Shown here: in pieces, positions 27,321-35,938 of the stretch | Numbering within the stretch: the stretch's first letter is position 1 | Layout: each line of letters starts with the position of its first letter | Source: Bacteriovorax sp. PP10 | GTDB taxonomy: Bacteria; Bdellovibrionota; Bacteriovoracia; Bacteriovoracales; Bacteriovoracaceae | Direction: 5' to 3' | DNA: 64,000 nucleotides | Assembly: GCF_035013165.1 (NCBI RefSeq) | Contig: NZ_JAYGJQ010000001.1 | Location: forward strand, 434,001-498,000 | Translations under genes and position numbers: made by a program | The notes under the pieces: generated by a model | Databases searched by the model: none | What the model was told of the DNA's origin: nothing | What the model saw: only the letters and a program-made list of their open reading frames with translations

Positions 27321-27355
27321 GTCGATTACTTGATTTTTAAGGTCAAGTAATCGAC
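27321..27355 (+). terminator. Strong hairpin at the end of the LpoA-like gene
   Basis: A perfect 13-base stem, GTCGATTACTTGA (27321-27333) and TCAAGTAATCGAC (27343-27355), encloses a nine-base loop. A T run follows only about ten bases later (27368 on). It probably ends or protects the LpoA-like mRNA and also stands behind the small minus-strand ORF, so it may act from both sides. Confidence 0.5.
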
Positions 27356-27364
27356 ACTCAAAAA

Positions 27365-27469
27365 CTATTTTTTTGCAGCAGCGATTTTCTTAGCGATTCT
27401 TGCTTTTTTCTTTCCCTGAGCAACTTTTCTTTTCATTTTTAGCGCGATTTGTTTTCTACCTTGGCCCAT
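27365..27469 (-). CDS. Very small Lys/Arg-rich protein (34-37 residues)
   Basis: A minus-strand ORF encodes MGQGRKQIALKMKRKVAQ and continues with GKKKARIAKKIAAAKK. About 15 of its residues are Lys or Arg and none acidic. The ATG at 27469 lies eight bases behind AAGGA, a good spacing; the ATG at 27478 would be read with no spacing and adds only MNK. A TATAAT box lies about 30 bases upstream (see promoter), giving a short leader. The protein would be a helix that binds nucleic acid or ribosomes, or a small ribosome-associated peptide. No relative recalled. Too short for ordinary ORF calls. Confidence 0.5.
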   Translation of the reverse strand: MGQGRKQIALKMKRKVAQGKKKARIAKKIAAAKK

Positions 27470-27498
27470 TTTATTCATCCTTTTTGGTCGGTTAATTA

Positions 27499-27529
27499 AT
27501 TATAATTTTGATCGTCATATACTATTCAA
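27499..27529 (-). promoter_or_regulatory. Promoter candidate of the small basic ORF
   Basis: On the minus strand TTGAAT (27524-27529) is followed after 19 bases by a perfect TATAAT (27499-27504). Transcription would start near 27492, about 22 bases before the ATG at 27469. The 19-base spacing is slightly long. Confidence 0.45.
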
Positions 27530-27558
27530 AACAAGAAGGGAAATCTAGTATTTAATTG

Positions 27559-27587
27559 TTGTGTACAACCCAGTGAAATGATAAATT
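27559..27587 (+). promoter_or_regulatory. Promoter candidate for the AMP nucleosidase-like gene
   Basis: TTGTGT (27559-27564), 17 bases, TAAATT (27582-27587) stand before the gene at 27634. Spacing is right, hexamers are moderate. Confidence 0.35.
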
Positions 27588-27633
27588 TTATTATAAACGA
27601 TTTAGTTTATTAGAATGGATTCGGAAAATAACG

Positions 27634-28683
27634 ATGGTTGTTAAAAAAAGCACGCAAAAAAAAGCAGTGCAAAAAAATACTACGAAGTCTGCAAAGACCT
27701 CAAAATCAAAAAAAGCTGTAAAATCAAAGACTGTGAAAGCAGTTAAGGAAAAAGCAGCGAAAGATATCAAGGTTGTAAAATCTTCAAGCGCTGAAGCAAT
27801 TATCAATGCCGAAGCAGCAGCAACTTTGAATACACAAGAAAGACGTGAAGTTCTTCACGAGATTAGTGATCTAAAAGAAAAACTTCGTCATAGAAGAATT
27901 CATGGAAACGAGGATAAGAAAAAAATCGCTCGCGACATGCTTGAGAGATACACTGGTCACGATATCAAAGATTTTCAAAAACAAATTATTCTTACGAACT
28001 TTCACTACTACGTAGAACGTTTTAACGTTCTTCTTCCAGATGCTCACTACACGCAAGGTTCAGCGTTCAAAGCTTCTTCTTCGAAGAAAGCTCAAGTAAC
28101 GATTATTGAATTTGGTGTTGGTTCAGCAATGGCCGCTCTTATTGGAGAGTTGTTAGCAGTTATCGAACCAAAAGCAGTTTTATTTTTAGGACTTGCTGGC
28201 GGTGTTCACCCTTCTCTTGATGTTGGAGACTTCGTTCTTCCAATCGCATCGATCAGAGGTGAAGGTGTTACTCAACATTTCCTTCCAGAACAAGTTCCAG
28301 CTCTTCCAACTTTTAAAGTTCAAAAATTTGTTTCTCAAATTTTAGTTGAGCATGGTCTTGAATATCGTACTGGAACAATTCATTCAACGGATTACCGTTT
28401 TTGGGAATTCGATGACAGATTCAAATTAAATTTATTAGAACAAAGAGTTCTAGCAGTAGAAATGGAAACGGCAGCACTGTTCGTTTCTTGTTTCGTCAGT
28501 AAAGTAAATATCGGAGCTCTTCTTCTCATCTCTGATTGCCCACTGAAAGAAGGTGGTATCAAAACTAAGCAATCGGCAAAAGCGGTCTTTAGGAAATTTA
28601 CCGATGTTCATATAGAATTAGGTATCGAAGCTATGGCCGATATTGCGGAGAGAGGCGAGGCTATCCGTCACTATCAATGGTAA
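27634..28683 (+). CDS. AMP nucleosidase-like phosphorylase-fold protein with Lys/Ala-rich N-terminal tail
   Basis: Residues 1 to about 50 are nearly all Lys, Ala, Thr, Ser and Val (KKSTQKKAVQK and similar), like histone H1 or AlgP tails. From about residue 65 comes a PNP/AMP-nucleosidase chain: FGVGSAMAALIGELL, LFLGLAGGVHPSLDVGDFVLP, and the base- and ribose-binding AVEMETAALF near the C-terminus. AMP nucleosidase splits AMP into adenine and ribose 5-phosphate. The tail is separate from the catalytic part and suggests binding to DNA or RNA. MreB follows 23 bases later, an unusual but possibly chance pairing. Family is clear; the exact nucleotide substrate is inferred. Confidence 0.75.
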   Translation: MVVKKSTQKKAVQKNTTKSAKTSKSKKAVKSKTVKAVKEKAAKDIKVVKSSSAEAIINAEAAATLNTQERREVLHEISDLKEKLRHRRIHGNEDKKKIARDMLERYTGHDIKDFQKQIILTNFHYYVERFNVLLPDAHYTQGSAFKASSSKKAQVTIIEFGVGSAMAALIGELLAVIEPKAVLFLGLAGGVHPSLDVGDFVLPIASIRGEGVTQHFLPEQVPALPTFKVQKFVSQILVEHGLEYRTGTIHSTDYRFWEFDDRFKLNLLEQRVLAVEMETAALFVSCFVSKVNIGALLLISDCPLKEGGIKTKQSAKAVFRKFTDVHIELGIEAMADIAERGEAIRHYQW

Positions 28684-28694
28684 AAACTTATTAA

Positions 28695-29741
<1,047 letters not shown>

Positions 29742-29759
29742 GATCAGAGAGAGGCTAGG

Positions 29760-30641
29760 ATGGCTTCAAATTCGCTAAGAGCGAAAATTAACTTTATTAA
29801 ATTAAATCAAGAAGAGCTATCGGCCAAGATAGCTCTTTTAGTTTCAGATGGATCCAGAATTATATTCTGGAAGACGGCCCCTCGTTATTACGAAGGTAAA
29901 GCTGCTTCATTTGAGCTTCGTCAGAAAAAAACCTATTTAACAATCGGTGATTGCAATATCCACTTACGTCTAGTTGGTGAGCGCATCTGTTTTAATTTTA
30001 CCGTCAATGACATTGATTACTTTCTTCGCGGCCAGGTGATGGAGCAGTTAGAAGATAATCTACAGATGATAGTAGAATTAGAAGAGCATTGTTTCAGAGT
30101 GGAAAAGAGAAGTAGAGAAAGACTTCTGACTTATCCAGTGTATGAAGTTTATGCTTATTTAAAATATCAAAAAGCACCTGACACAAATGTTGTGTTCTTT
30201 AATAAAAAAGAACAAAAAAACCGCGACTTCTTTTCTGAAATTGATAACATTCAAAAAAATAAAATCAGAGCTCTATCGGATGAACTTCATGTAGAAGATA
30301 CAGAGGATTTGATCGGCTTTAGAGTTGAGGATATTTCGTCTTCTGGATTGAGCTTTTTTGCCAATACAAAAGAGAAAGAAAATATTCTGGATGCTCTGGA
30401 AGAAAATAAATTCTCATTGATGCTGAACTTTGAAATGCAGGTATTTAATCTTGAAGAGGCCCATGTGGTTTATAAGATTAGTTATATCAATTCTCAATTT
30501 TCAGGAGTTCCGATGTATAAAATTGGGATCACTTTCAAATCAAGTCCAAGCTTAAAGAGAAAGATTGAAGATATTTCAGGAATCACTGTTGATTTAGTGG
30601 ATTACCAAAAAGAATTCGAAGAGTTCATAAAAAATGAGTAA
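29760..30641 (+). CDS. PilZ domain protein, probable c-di-GMP receptor
   Basis: The C-terminal half carries PilZ signs: a basic R-x-x-R-like segment (KRSRERL near residue 117) and DISSSGLSF (DxSxxG) about 80 residues later. The N-terminal half is a YcgR-N-like beta domain without clear motif. PilZ proteins bind cyclic di-GMP and then act on motility, secretion or wall proteins. The linker between the two motifs is longer than usual, so binding should be tested. It lies downstream of mreB and overlaps the lipoprotein gene by eight bases, suggesting one operon that ties c-di-GMP to envelope work. Confidence 0.65.
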   Translation: MASNSLRAKINFIKLNQEELSAKIALLVSDGSRIIFWKTAPRYYEGKAASFELRQKKTYLTIGDCNIHLRLVGERICFNFTVNDIDYFLRGQVMEQLEDNLQMIVELEEHCFRVEKRSRERLLTYPVYEVYAYLKYQKAPDTNVVFFNKKEQKNRDFFSEIDNIQKNKIRALSDELHVEDTEDLIGFRVEDISSSGLSFFANTKEKENILDALEENKFSLMLNFEMQVFNLEEAHVVYKISYINSQFSGVPMYKIGITFKSSPSLKRKIEDISGITVDLVDYQKEFEEFIKNE

Positions 30642-31440
30642 GTACCTTGCTGTCGCTCTATTCATGATGACTTTAGTTTCTTGTGCGAGAATGTCTCAGA
30701 AAAACCCCAAAGAAATGTTAGTTAATCATGAAGATCAGTTCAATTACACTGATAAAAATGGCCAGTACAGCGTGAAGATTTCATCTGGTCTTGATAAGAC
30801 GGGGAAAATCTTTTTTACTAAAAGAGTGATGGAACTTCCGAGTCGTCAGAAAGATAAAGCGCTTGAGCAAAGTGTGGTGCTTTCATCAATTGGATCATTA
30901 AAAAAGAAGATGATGATTTTGAGACCGAAAGCTTCTCAATACAATGTCTGGTTTGATGGAAAAAAATACACTTCAGAGTTAAAAATCAATACAGCTAAAA
31001 AAGCGATTGATGTAAAGATGACCAGCCCTGAGTCTCAGTGGAATGGTACAAAACAAGTTAAATTTCCAAACTCGAGAACTCTTCCATGCTTTTTCTCTCA
31101 GGTTATTGAGTGTGCAAAAGTTTCAGGATTTATCAATAAGGCCTCAGACAAACAAACGGGAACAATGAACTTAATGATTATTTGGGAAGGTTATCCTTAC
31201 CTGAATGAGACTTTCAGTGATTTTCCCAATGAACTATTTTCAGAAGCTCAACTTGAGTTCGATGGAAAAACGAAACAGGCCGAACGTCGCTTCAACCTTA
31301 GAGTTGGCGGACAATCAATTTTTTATGTTCTCAATGATAAAGATGTCATGACTAAAATGTTTTGGGTAAGCCAGGGCATCACGATGGTGAGCAAGTCTTC
31401 AAAGAATGCTGAGCCGGAAGAGGCAGGCGATTTTGAGTAG
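30634..31440 (+). CDS. Lipoprotein of unknown function
   Basis: A lipoprotein signal ends at LVSC (Cys17), so it is lipid anchored. The remaining 250 residues show alternating beta strands and no motif I recognise (for example NVWFDGKKYTSELKI). It overlaps the PilZ gene by eight bases and the permease gene by a few, so the three are transcribed together. It could be a substrate-binding or assembly factor of the OppBC pair, but it does not look like a normal binding protein. Function unknown. Confidence 0.6.
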   Translation: MSKYLAVALFMMTLVSCARMSQKNPKEMLVNHEDQFNYTDKNGQYSVKISSGLDKTGKIFFTKRVMELPSRQKDKALEQSVVLSSIGSLKKKMMILRPKASQYNVWFDGKKYTSELKINTAKKAIDVKMTSPESQWNGTKQVKFPNSRTLPCFFSQVIECAKVSGFINKASDKQTGTMNLMIIWEGYPYLNETFSDFPNELFSEAQLEFDGKTKQAERRFNLRVGGQSIFYVLNDKDVMTKMFWVSQGITMVSKSSKNAEPEEAGDFE

Positions 31441-32344
31441 AATTGTACAAAAAGCACTTTATGCTTTGATGACAATTTTTGTGGCACTCACAACTATCTT
31501 TTTCGTTATCCGCCTTTCTCCAGGAGATCCGATTGAAACGGTTCTGGGACAAAAAGCGACTCAGGAAGAAATCACTAAATTAAAAGCACAACTTGGATTG
31601 GATTTACCGGTTGCTACTCAGTATAAAAACTATCTGGTAGGTCTCGTTCATGGTGATTTAGGAAAAACGATCTTTGGAAATAATGATGTTAAAGAACTTC
31701 TAAGAGACAGAATGAGGCCAAGTATTTTACTGGCCGCTGTTTCAGTTACACTTGCTGCCTTCATAGGTATTTTCCTTGGCATGTGGGCCGGTTATAGAAA
31801 GAATAAAAACTTTGATAAATTCTCCAGACTGATTTCCTTGTTTGCACTTTCATTTCCAATCTTTTCACTAGCTCCCTTAATGGTGCTCCTTTTTTCCATT
31901 AAGTTAAATTTGTTACCCGTATCTGAATGGACTTCATTCAAACATATGATTCTTCCAGTGATAACTCTAGTTATTCCACTAGGTGCAATTGTCATGAGAG
32001 TGACCCGAAATAAATATCTTGAAGAGGCCAATTCACAATGGGTAATGGTGACGAGATCGAAAGGGCTAAGTGATATTTCAATCCTCGTGAGAATTTTAAA
32101 AGTCTGCTTACCTACTATTTTAAATGTCGTTTCAATTCAGCTTTCAGTGGTTATCGCTGGAACGATGATTACAGAAACAATTTTTGATATTCCTGGGATG
32201 GGTTCTCTTTTATTTGATGGAATCCAAAATCGCGATTATCCAATCGTTCAAGGTGTTATTGTTTATTCAACTGTCATGTACATGGTGATCTACTTCTTAA
32301 TTGATTACATCAATGAAAAGTTAGACCCAAGAACTCAGAGTTAG
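31433..32344 (+). CDS. ABC transporter permease, OppB/DppB type
   Basis: Residues near the start, IFFVIRLSPGDP, then six hydrophobic segments and the coupling-loop motif with VTRSKGLSDISILVRIL (EAA-type) match OppB/DppB permeases for peptides. The last part ends in LFDGIQNRDYPIVQG, which is family-typical. I chose the TTG at 31433 because the usual N-terminus begins just there; an ATG at 31406 is also possible and would add nine residues. It is coupled to the lipoprotein gene upstream and lies one base before the OppC-type gene. No ATPase or binding protein gene is adjacent. Confidence 0.82.
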   Translation: MSRIVQKALYALMTIFVALTTIFFVIRLSPGDPIETVLGQKATQEEITKLKAQLGLDLPVATQYKNYLVGLVHGDLGKTIFGNNDVKELLRDRMRPSILLAAVSVTLAAFIGIFLGMWAGYRKNKNFDKFSRLISLFALSFPIFSLAPLMVLLFSIKLNLLPVSEWTSFKHMILPVITLVIPLGAIVMRVTRNKYLEEANSQWVMVTRSKGLSDISILVRILKVCLPTILNVVSIQLSVVIAGTMITETIFDIPGMGSLLFDGIQNRDYPIVQGVIVYSTVMYMVIYFLIDYINEKLDPRTQS

Positions 32345-32345
32345 T

Positions 32346-33176
32346 ATGGGTAAATTTACCAAAGAAATGAAATGGGGACTGAGCATTTTATCACTTTATG
32401 TGGTGTGGGCACTGTCGTGGTTTGTTTATAGATACACTATTAAAGGGACAATCTTTAAACCTTACATCCCCGAACTGGATATGAAAGTTGAACTTGCTTT
32501 GCCTTTTACTAAAGGTCTCACACTCGGAGCGGACCTCTTAGGAAGATCTCTTTTAGAAGTTTTATCTGCAGGATTAACATACTCTCTGAGTTTGTCTTTA
32601 ATTGTAACCATTGCAACAGCATCAATTGGAATCTTGATGGGCTATATGGCCGTCAAAGCTCCAAGCTGGTTTAAACTCATTTTCGATATGGCGATCAATT
32701 TGGTTTTTATTTTTCCAAGCATCTTAATTGCGATCATGATCATGGCCGTCACTGGGCAATCAATGAAGGGATTAATTTTTGCGATGATCATCACCGGCTG
32801 GCCCGGATATGCCAAGATTGCTCGAGGAGAGTCTAAACGAGTTTTGTCTTTAACGTATGTTGAAGGTGCAAGAGCGATTGGTATTGGAGAAATCAGATTA
32901 TTCTTTACGGTTATTATTCCAGCAATTTTACCAGTAATGATTGTTAATATGGTTTTGGGAATAAGTGGTGTTATAATTAGTGAAGCAGCATTAGGATTTT
33001 TAGGATTAGGCGGAAGTCCGTACTCTTGGGGAGCGATGCTCTCGGCGGCCAAAACAGTTCTGCTCGAAGCTCCGCATATTGCGATGATTTTGAGTTTAAC
33101 AATGGCCGGATTAATTATTGGATTAAATTTATTAGGAGATGGGTTGAGAGATTATCTCGATCCAAATAAAGGTTAA
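32346..33176 (+). CDS. ABC transporter permease, OppC/DppC type
   Basis: The 276-residue protein has the OppC layout: one N-terminal helix, a periplasmic loop with LGADLLGRSLLEVL, then five helices and the coupling-loop EAA segment (YVEGARAIGIGEIRLFF) and EAALGFLGLGG. It pairs with the OppB-type gene one base upstream to form the membrane channel for peptides or nickel-type cargo. nagZ starts two bases after its stop, so export or import may be tied to murein fragments. The ATPases that should power it must lie elsewhere. Confidence 0.82.
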   Translation: MGKFTKEMKWGLSILSLYVVWALSWFVYRYTIKGTIFKPYIPELDMKVELALPFTKGLTLGADLLGRSLLEVLSAGLTYSLSLSLIVTIATASIGILMGYMAVKAPSWFKLIFDMAINLVFIFPSILIAIMIMAVTGQSMKGLIFAMIITGWPGYAKIARGESKRVLSLTYVEGARAIGIGEIRLFFTVIIPAILPVMIVNMVLGISGVIISEAALGFLGLGGSPYSWGAMLSAAKTVLLEAPHIAMILSLTMAGLIIGLNLLGDGLRDYLDPNKG

Positions 33177-33178
33177 GT

Positions 33179-34261
33179 ATGAATCAATTAGGACAATTAG
33201 TTTTTACAGGACTTTCAGGTTTAACTCTTACGGATGAAGAAAAAAAGTTCATCGAAAAAGAAGATATCGGTGGAGTTATTTTCTTTTCAAAAAACTACGA
33301 ATCACCAGCTCAGTTAGCTGAGTTAGTTAATAGCATTCAAAATCTTAGAAAAGAGTATCCACTTTTTATCTGTACTGACCACGAAGGTGGAAGAGTTGTA
33401 AGATTTAAAACTCAGTTTACTCAATTTCCTCCAATGTTAGAGATCGCAAAACTTGATTCACCAAAGCTGGTGTTTGATGTGGCAACGATCATGGCAGAAG
33501 AGCTTTTAGCTTGTGGAGTAAACCTAAATTTAGCTCCTGTTTGTGACATCTGGAATAATGATCAAAATAAAGTTATCTGGGATAGAGCATTCGGAAAAGA
33601 TCACGAAACAGTTTCAAAATTCATCTCCAGTATGATCAGAGGATTTGAAACAAACCATTTAATGTCTTGTGCAAAACACTTTCCAGGACATGGAAATACA
33701 CTAAAAGATTCTCACTACGATCTTCCAATCGTAAAAAAATCTCTTGAAGATATCAGAAATGAAGAACTTCAACCTTTCATTAAAGCAGTGAAGGCAAGAG
33801 TTGATATGATCATGATGGCCCACATAATTGTGGAAGACATCGATCCTGAATTGCCATGTTCACTTTCCCCCAAAGCTCACGCAATTCTAAGAAATGAATT
33901 AAAATACAAAGGACTTATTCTTTCAGACGATATGCAAATGGGAGCGATCACTGCTCACCGTGGAACAGGTGAAGCTGCCATGATGGCCATTCGTGCAGGG
34001 AGTGATTTAGTCGAGTATAGAGATATGGCCGAAGCTCAATTAGGTCTTGAAGGACTTAAAAAAGCTCAAAAAGATAAAACAATCAAAGCAGCTGAGTTCC
34101 AAGACAGGTTAACTCGTATTGAAGAAGCGAAAAAAGCTTACTTCACAGAATACAAACCAATCTATATCCCGGATTTGGAAAAAAAGTTTAACCGCAAACA
34201 GAATCAGCAATTCGTAGAAGATTTAAAAAAGAAAATCGCCGAGTTTAATAGCAGAGCTTAG
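33179..34261 (+). CDS. nagZ: NagZ-type beta-N-acetylhexosaminidase (GH3)
   Basis: A 360-residue GH3 protein with CTDHEGGRVVRF, the KHFPGHGNTLKDSHYDLP segment (histidine acid and substrate loop), and LILSDDMQMGAI, which holds the nucleophile aspartate. NagZ removes GlcNAc from GlcNAc-anhydroMurNAc peptides in the cytoplasm during wall recycling. It lacks a signal peptide, as expected. It lies in an operon with OppBC, which fits uptake of wall fragments. The final codons overlap a ten-base inverted repeat (34247-34273). Confidence 0.9.
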   Translation: MNQLGQLVFTGLSGLTLTDEEKKFIEKEDIGGVIFFSKNYESPAQLAELVNSIQNLRKEYPLFICTDHEGGRVVRFKTQFTQFPPMLEIAKLDSPKLVFDVATIMAEELLACGVNLNLAPVCDIWNNDQNKVIWDRAFGKDHETVSKFISSMIRGFETNHLMSCAKHFPGHGNTLKDSHYDLPIVKKSLEDIRNEELQPFIKAVKARVDMIMMAHIIVEDIDPELPCSLSPKAHAILRNELKYKGLILSDDMQMGAITAHRGTGEAAMMAIRAGSDLVEYRDMAEAQLGLEGLKKAQKDKTIKAAEFQDRLTRIEEAKKAYFTEYKPIYIPDLEKKFNRKQNQQFVEDLKKKIAEFNSRA

Positions 34262-34273
34262 TTCTCTGCTATT
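34247..34273. repeat. Perfect inverted repeat across the nagZ stop
   Basis: Arms AATAGCAGAG (34247-34256) and CTCTGCTATT (34264-34273) enclose a seven-base loop with the nagZ stop codon. No T run follows, so it may be a weak or Rho-linked transcript end, or an mRNA-stability stem. Confidence 0.4.
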
Positions 34274-34359
34274 AATCCTACGGGACAATATTTCCACATC
34301 ATAGAGCACTCATCGAGTTTTTCATTTATCTGATATCATTAAGTTATGATGGAGATAGA

Positions 34360-35586
34360 ATGAAGAAAGTCTTGTTATGCATAGGCTTGATCCTTTCGAT
34401 ATTTACTAGCGTCAATGTATTTGCTCAGTCGTACGAAGGTATGACTGAAAACAAAATGATTGAACTATACAAGCAGTCCTGCGAAACAGAGCAGTTCGCG
34501 AACTGCTATCAACTCGGTCTTATCTATCAAAAATATCCAGAAACAGTTTTTGAAAAAAGTGAAGAAGGCGCTCCTAAAAAAACAGGTGCTGTTCTCGCAA
34601 AAGAATATTTTAGAAAAGCTTGTTCTGGAAATGAGAAAGAAGCCTGTAAAGAATTAGATGGAAAAAAAGTTTATGAAGGAGCTTCGCTACTTTATTACTT
34701 CGGATTAATTCTCGTGGGTCTTGCCGTATTCTTGATTTCAAAAACAATTTTTCAGGATGAAGATCAGTTTCAGGCGCAGGAAAAACTTGAAGACAGCAAG
34801 ACTCAAGTCGATGAGATCGCCAAACACGGAATTATCCTTAGATACTCAAGACCATTTTTTAAACGTTACTTTAGTCCAATTGTCTCGGGGATGAAGAGTA
34901 AAAAAACGTTCAAAGAAAAATACCGCAGGAAACTTGCGGCCGCAGGTCTTACAAATATTTTAACACCTGAAGATTTTTTCGCTTTCAAGCTTTTCCTTAT
35001 TGTAGGGTTTCCGATTCTCTTTATGGTGATCAGAACTTTCCTTGAAGAGACGTGGCCACTTCAATTTATTCCATTAATTGCTCTCGTAGGATTTTTCTAC
35101 CCGGACTTTTGGATTAAAGGAAAAATTGAAAAAAGACAAAAAGAAGTTATTCGAGCAATGCCATTTTGCGTGGATATGCTTGCCCTTTCAGTTGAAGCGG
35201 GACTGGACTTTATTGCGGCAATGGCAAAAGTTATTGAGAAGGCGAAGGCCAATGCTTTAACGGAAGAATTTGAGATTCTTATTCGCGAAATTAAGATTGG
35301 AGCAAGTCGTGCGGAAGCATTGAGAAACCTTGCCTGGCGAATTGACCTTATTCAAATTTCATCTTTTTCGGCAACATTAATTGCAGCGGATTCAGTCGGG
35401 GCCTCTATTGGACCGATCTTAAAAGCGCTGGCGACAGAAATTCGTCAGAAGAAATCTTCTGAAGTTGAAAAGGCCGGAGCGACTGCGGCCACTAAAATTT
35501 TATTTCCAATGCTCTTTTTGATTGTTCCTTCAGTTTTAATGATCGTTTTCGCACCGATCGTTCTGGAGGTCATAAATGGAAAATAA
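34360..35586 (+). CDS. TadC-like type II/IV secretion F-domain protein with exported Sel1-like N-terminus
   Basis: A signal peptide (residues 1-22, cut near VFA-QS) is followed by about 90 residues with Sel1-like helical repeats (CYQLGLIYQKYPE, then ACSGNEKEACKEL). A membrane helix near 113-128 leads to a cytoplasmic stretch and then the T2SSF/TadC domain from about residue 190 (FFAFKLFLIVGFPIL, MPFCVDMLALSVEAGLDFIAAMAKV). TadC proteins form the inner-membrane platform of Tad or type IV pili. Here there is no CpaF, TadB or secretin nearby. The periplasmic Sel1-like part is an unusual addition. It overlaps the DUF192 gene by eleven bases. Confidence 0.7.
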   Translation: MKKVLLCIGLILSIFTSVNVFAQSYEGMTENKMIELYKQSCETEQFANCYQLGLIYQKYPETVFEKSEEGAPKKTGAVLAKEYFRKACSGNEKEACKELDGKKVYEGASLLYYFGLILVGLAVFLISKTIFQDEDQFQAQEKLEDSKTQVDEIAKHGIILRYSRPFFKRYFSPIVSGMKSKKTFKEKYRRKLAAAGLTNILTPEDFFAFKLFLIVGFPILFMVIRTFLEETWPLQFIPLIALVGFFYPDFWIKGKIEKRQKEVIRAMPFCVDMLALSVEAGLDFIAAMAKVIEKAKANALTEEFEILIREIKIGASRAEALRNLAWRIDLIQISSFSATLIAADSVGASIGPILKALATEIRQKKSSEVEKAGATAATKILFPMLFLIVPSVLMIVFAPIVLEVINGK

Positions 35587-35938
35587 AATTTATAAGTTAA
35601 CTCATCAGGATGGTTCTGTGATTTGTCAGAAGATGACGGCAGCAACCAATATGTTTTCCAGAATGCTGGGCCTGATGTTTTCATCTGGGTTACCGGAGAG
35701 TTGTGATGGATTTTTAATCACTCCATGTAATTCGATCCATACTTTTTTTATGCGTTACTCATTAGATATTTTGTTTATTGATAAAAATTTTAAAATAGTA
35801 AAAGCGATTTATGGTCTGGCCCCCTGGAGAATGACCTGGGTTTATTTTAAATCCAGACATGTTTTGGAAATGAAAGCAGGGACAATGAAAAAAGGGCTGA
35901 ATGCCGGAGATAGTTTAGAGGCCATATGTATAAATTAG
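35576..35938 (+). CDS. DUF192 family protein
   Basis: The 120-residue protein has the family's features: residues MFSRMLGLMF near the start, then NSIHTFFMRYSLDILFIDKN (the conserved H-T-x-x-M segment) and VLEMKAGTMKKGLNAGD. The role of DUF192 proteins is not known; they are often secreted, but this one lacks a signal peptide. It overlaps both neighbours by 11-13 bases, so it is translated with the secretion-type protein and the FHA proteins. In delta-proteobacteria such a DUF192 gene next to tadC is seen repeatedly, as I recall. Confidence 0.75.
   Translation: MENKIYKLTHQDGSVICQKMTAATNMFSRMLGLMFSSGLPESCDGFLITPCNSIHTFFMRYSLDILFIDKNFKIVKAIYGLAPWRMTWVYFKSRHVLEMKAGTMKKGLNAGDSLEAICIN

Larger units (their letters stand above)
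27304..27633. other. Intergenic stretch of 330 bases holding a hairpin, a small minus-strand ORF and two promoters
   Basis: This is the only gap longer than 300 bases left between long genes. It contains a 13-base stem hairpin (27321-27355), a short basic ORF on the minus strand (27365-27469), a good minus-strand -10/-35 pair (27499-27529) and a plus-strand promoter candidate for the nucleosidase gene (27559-27587). No other structure seen. Confidence 0.6.
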
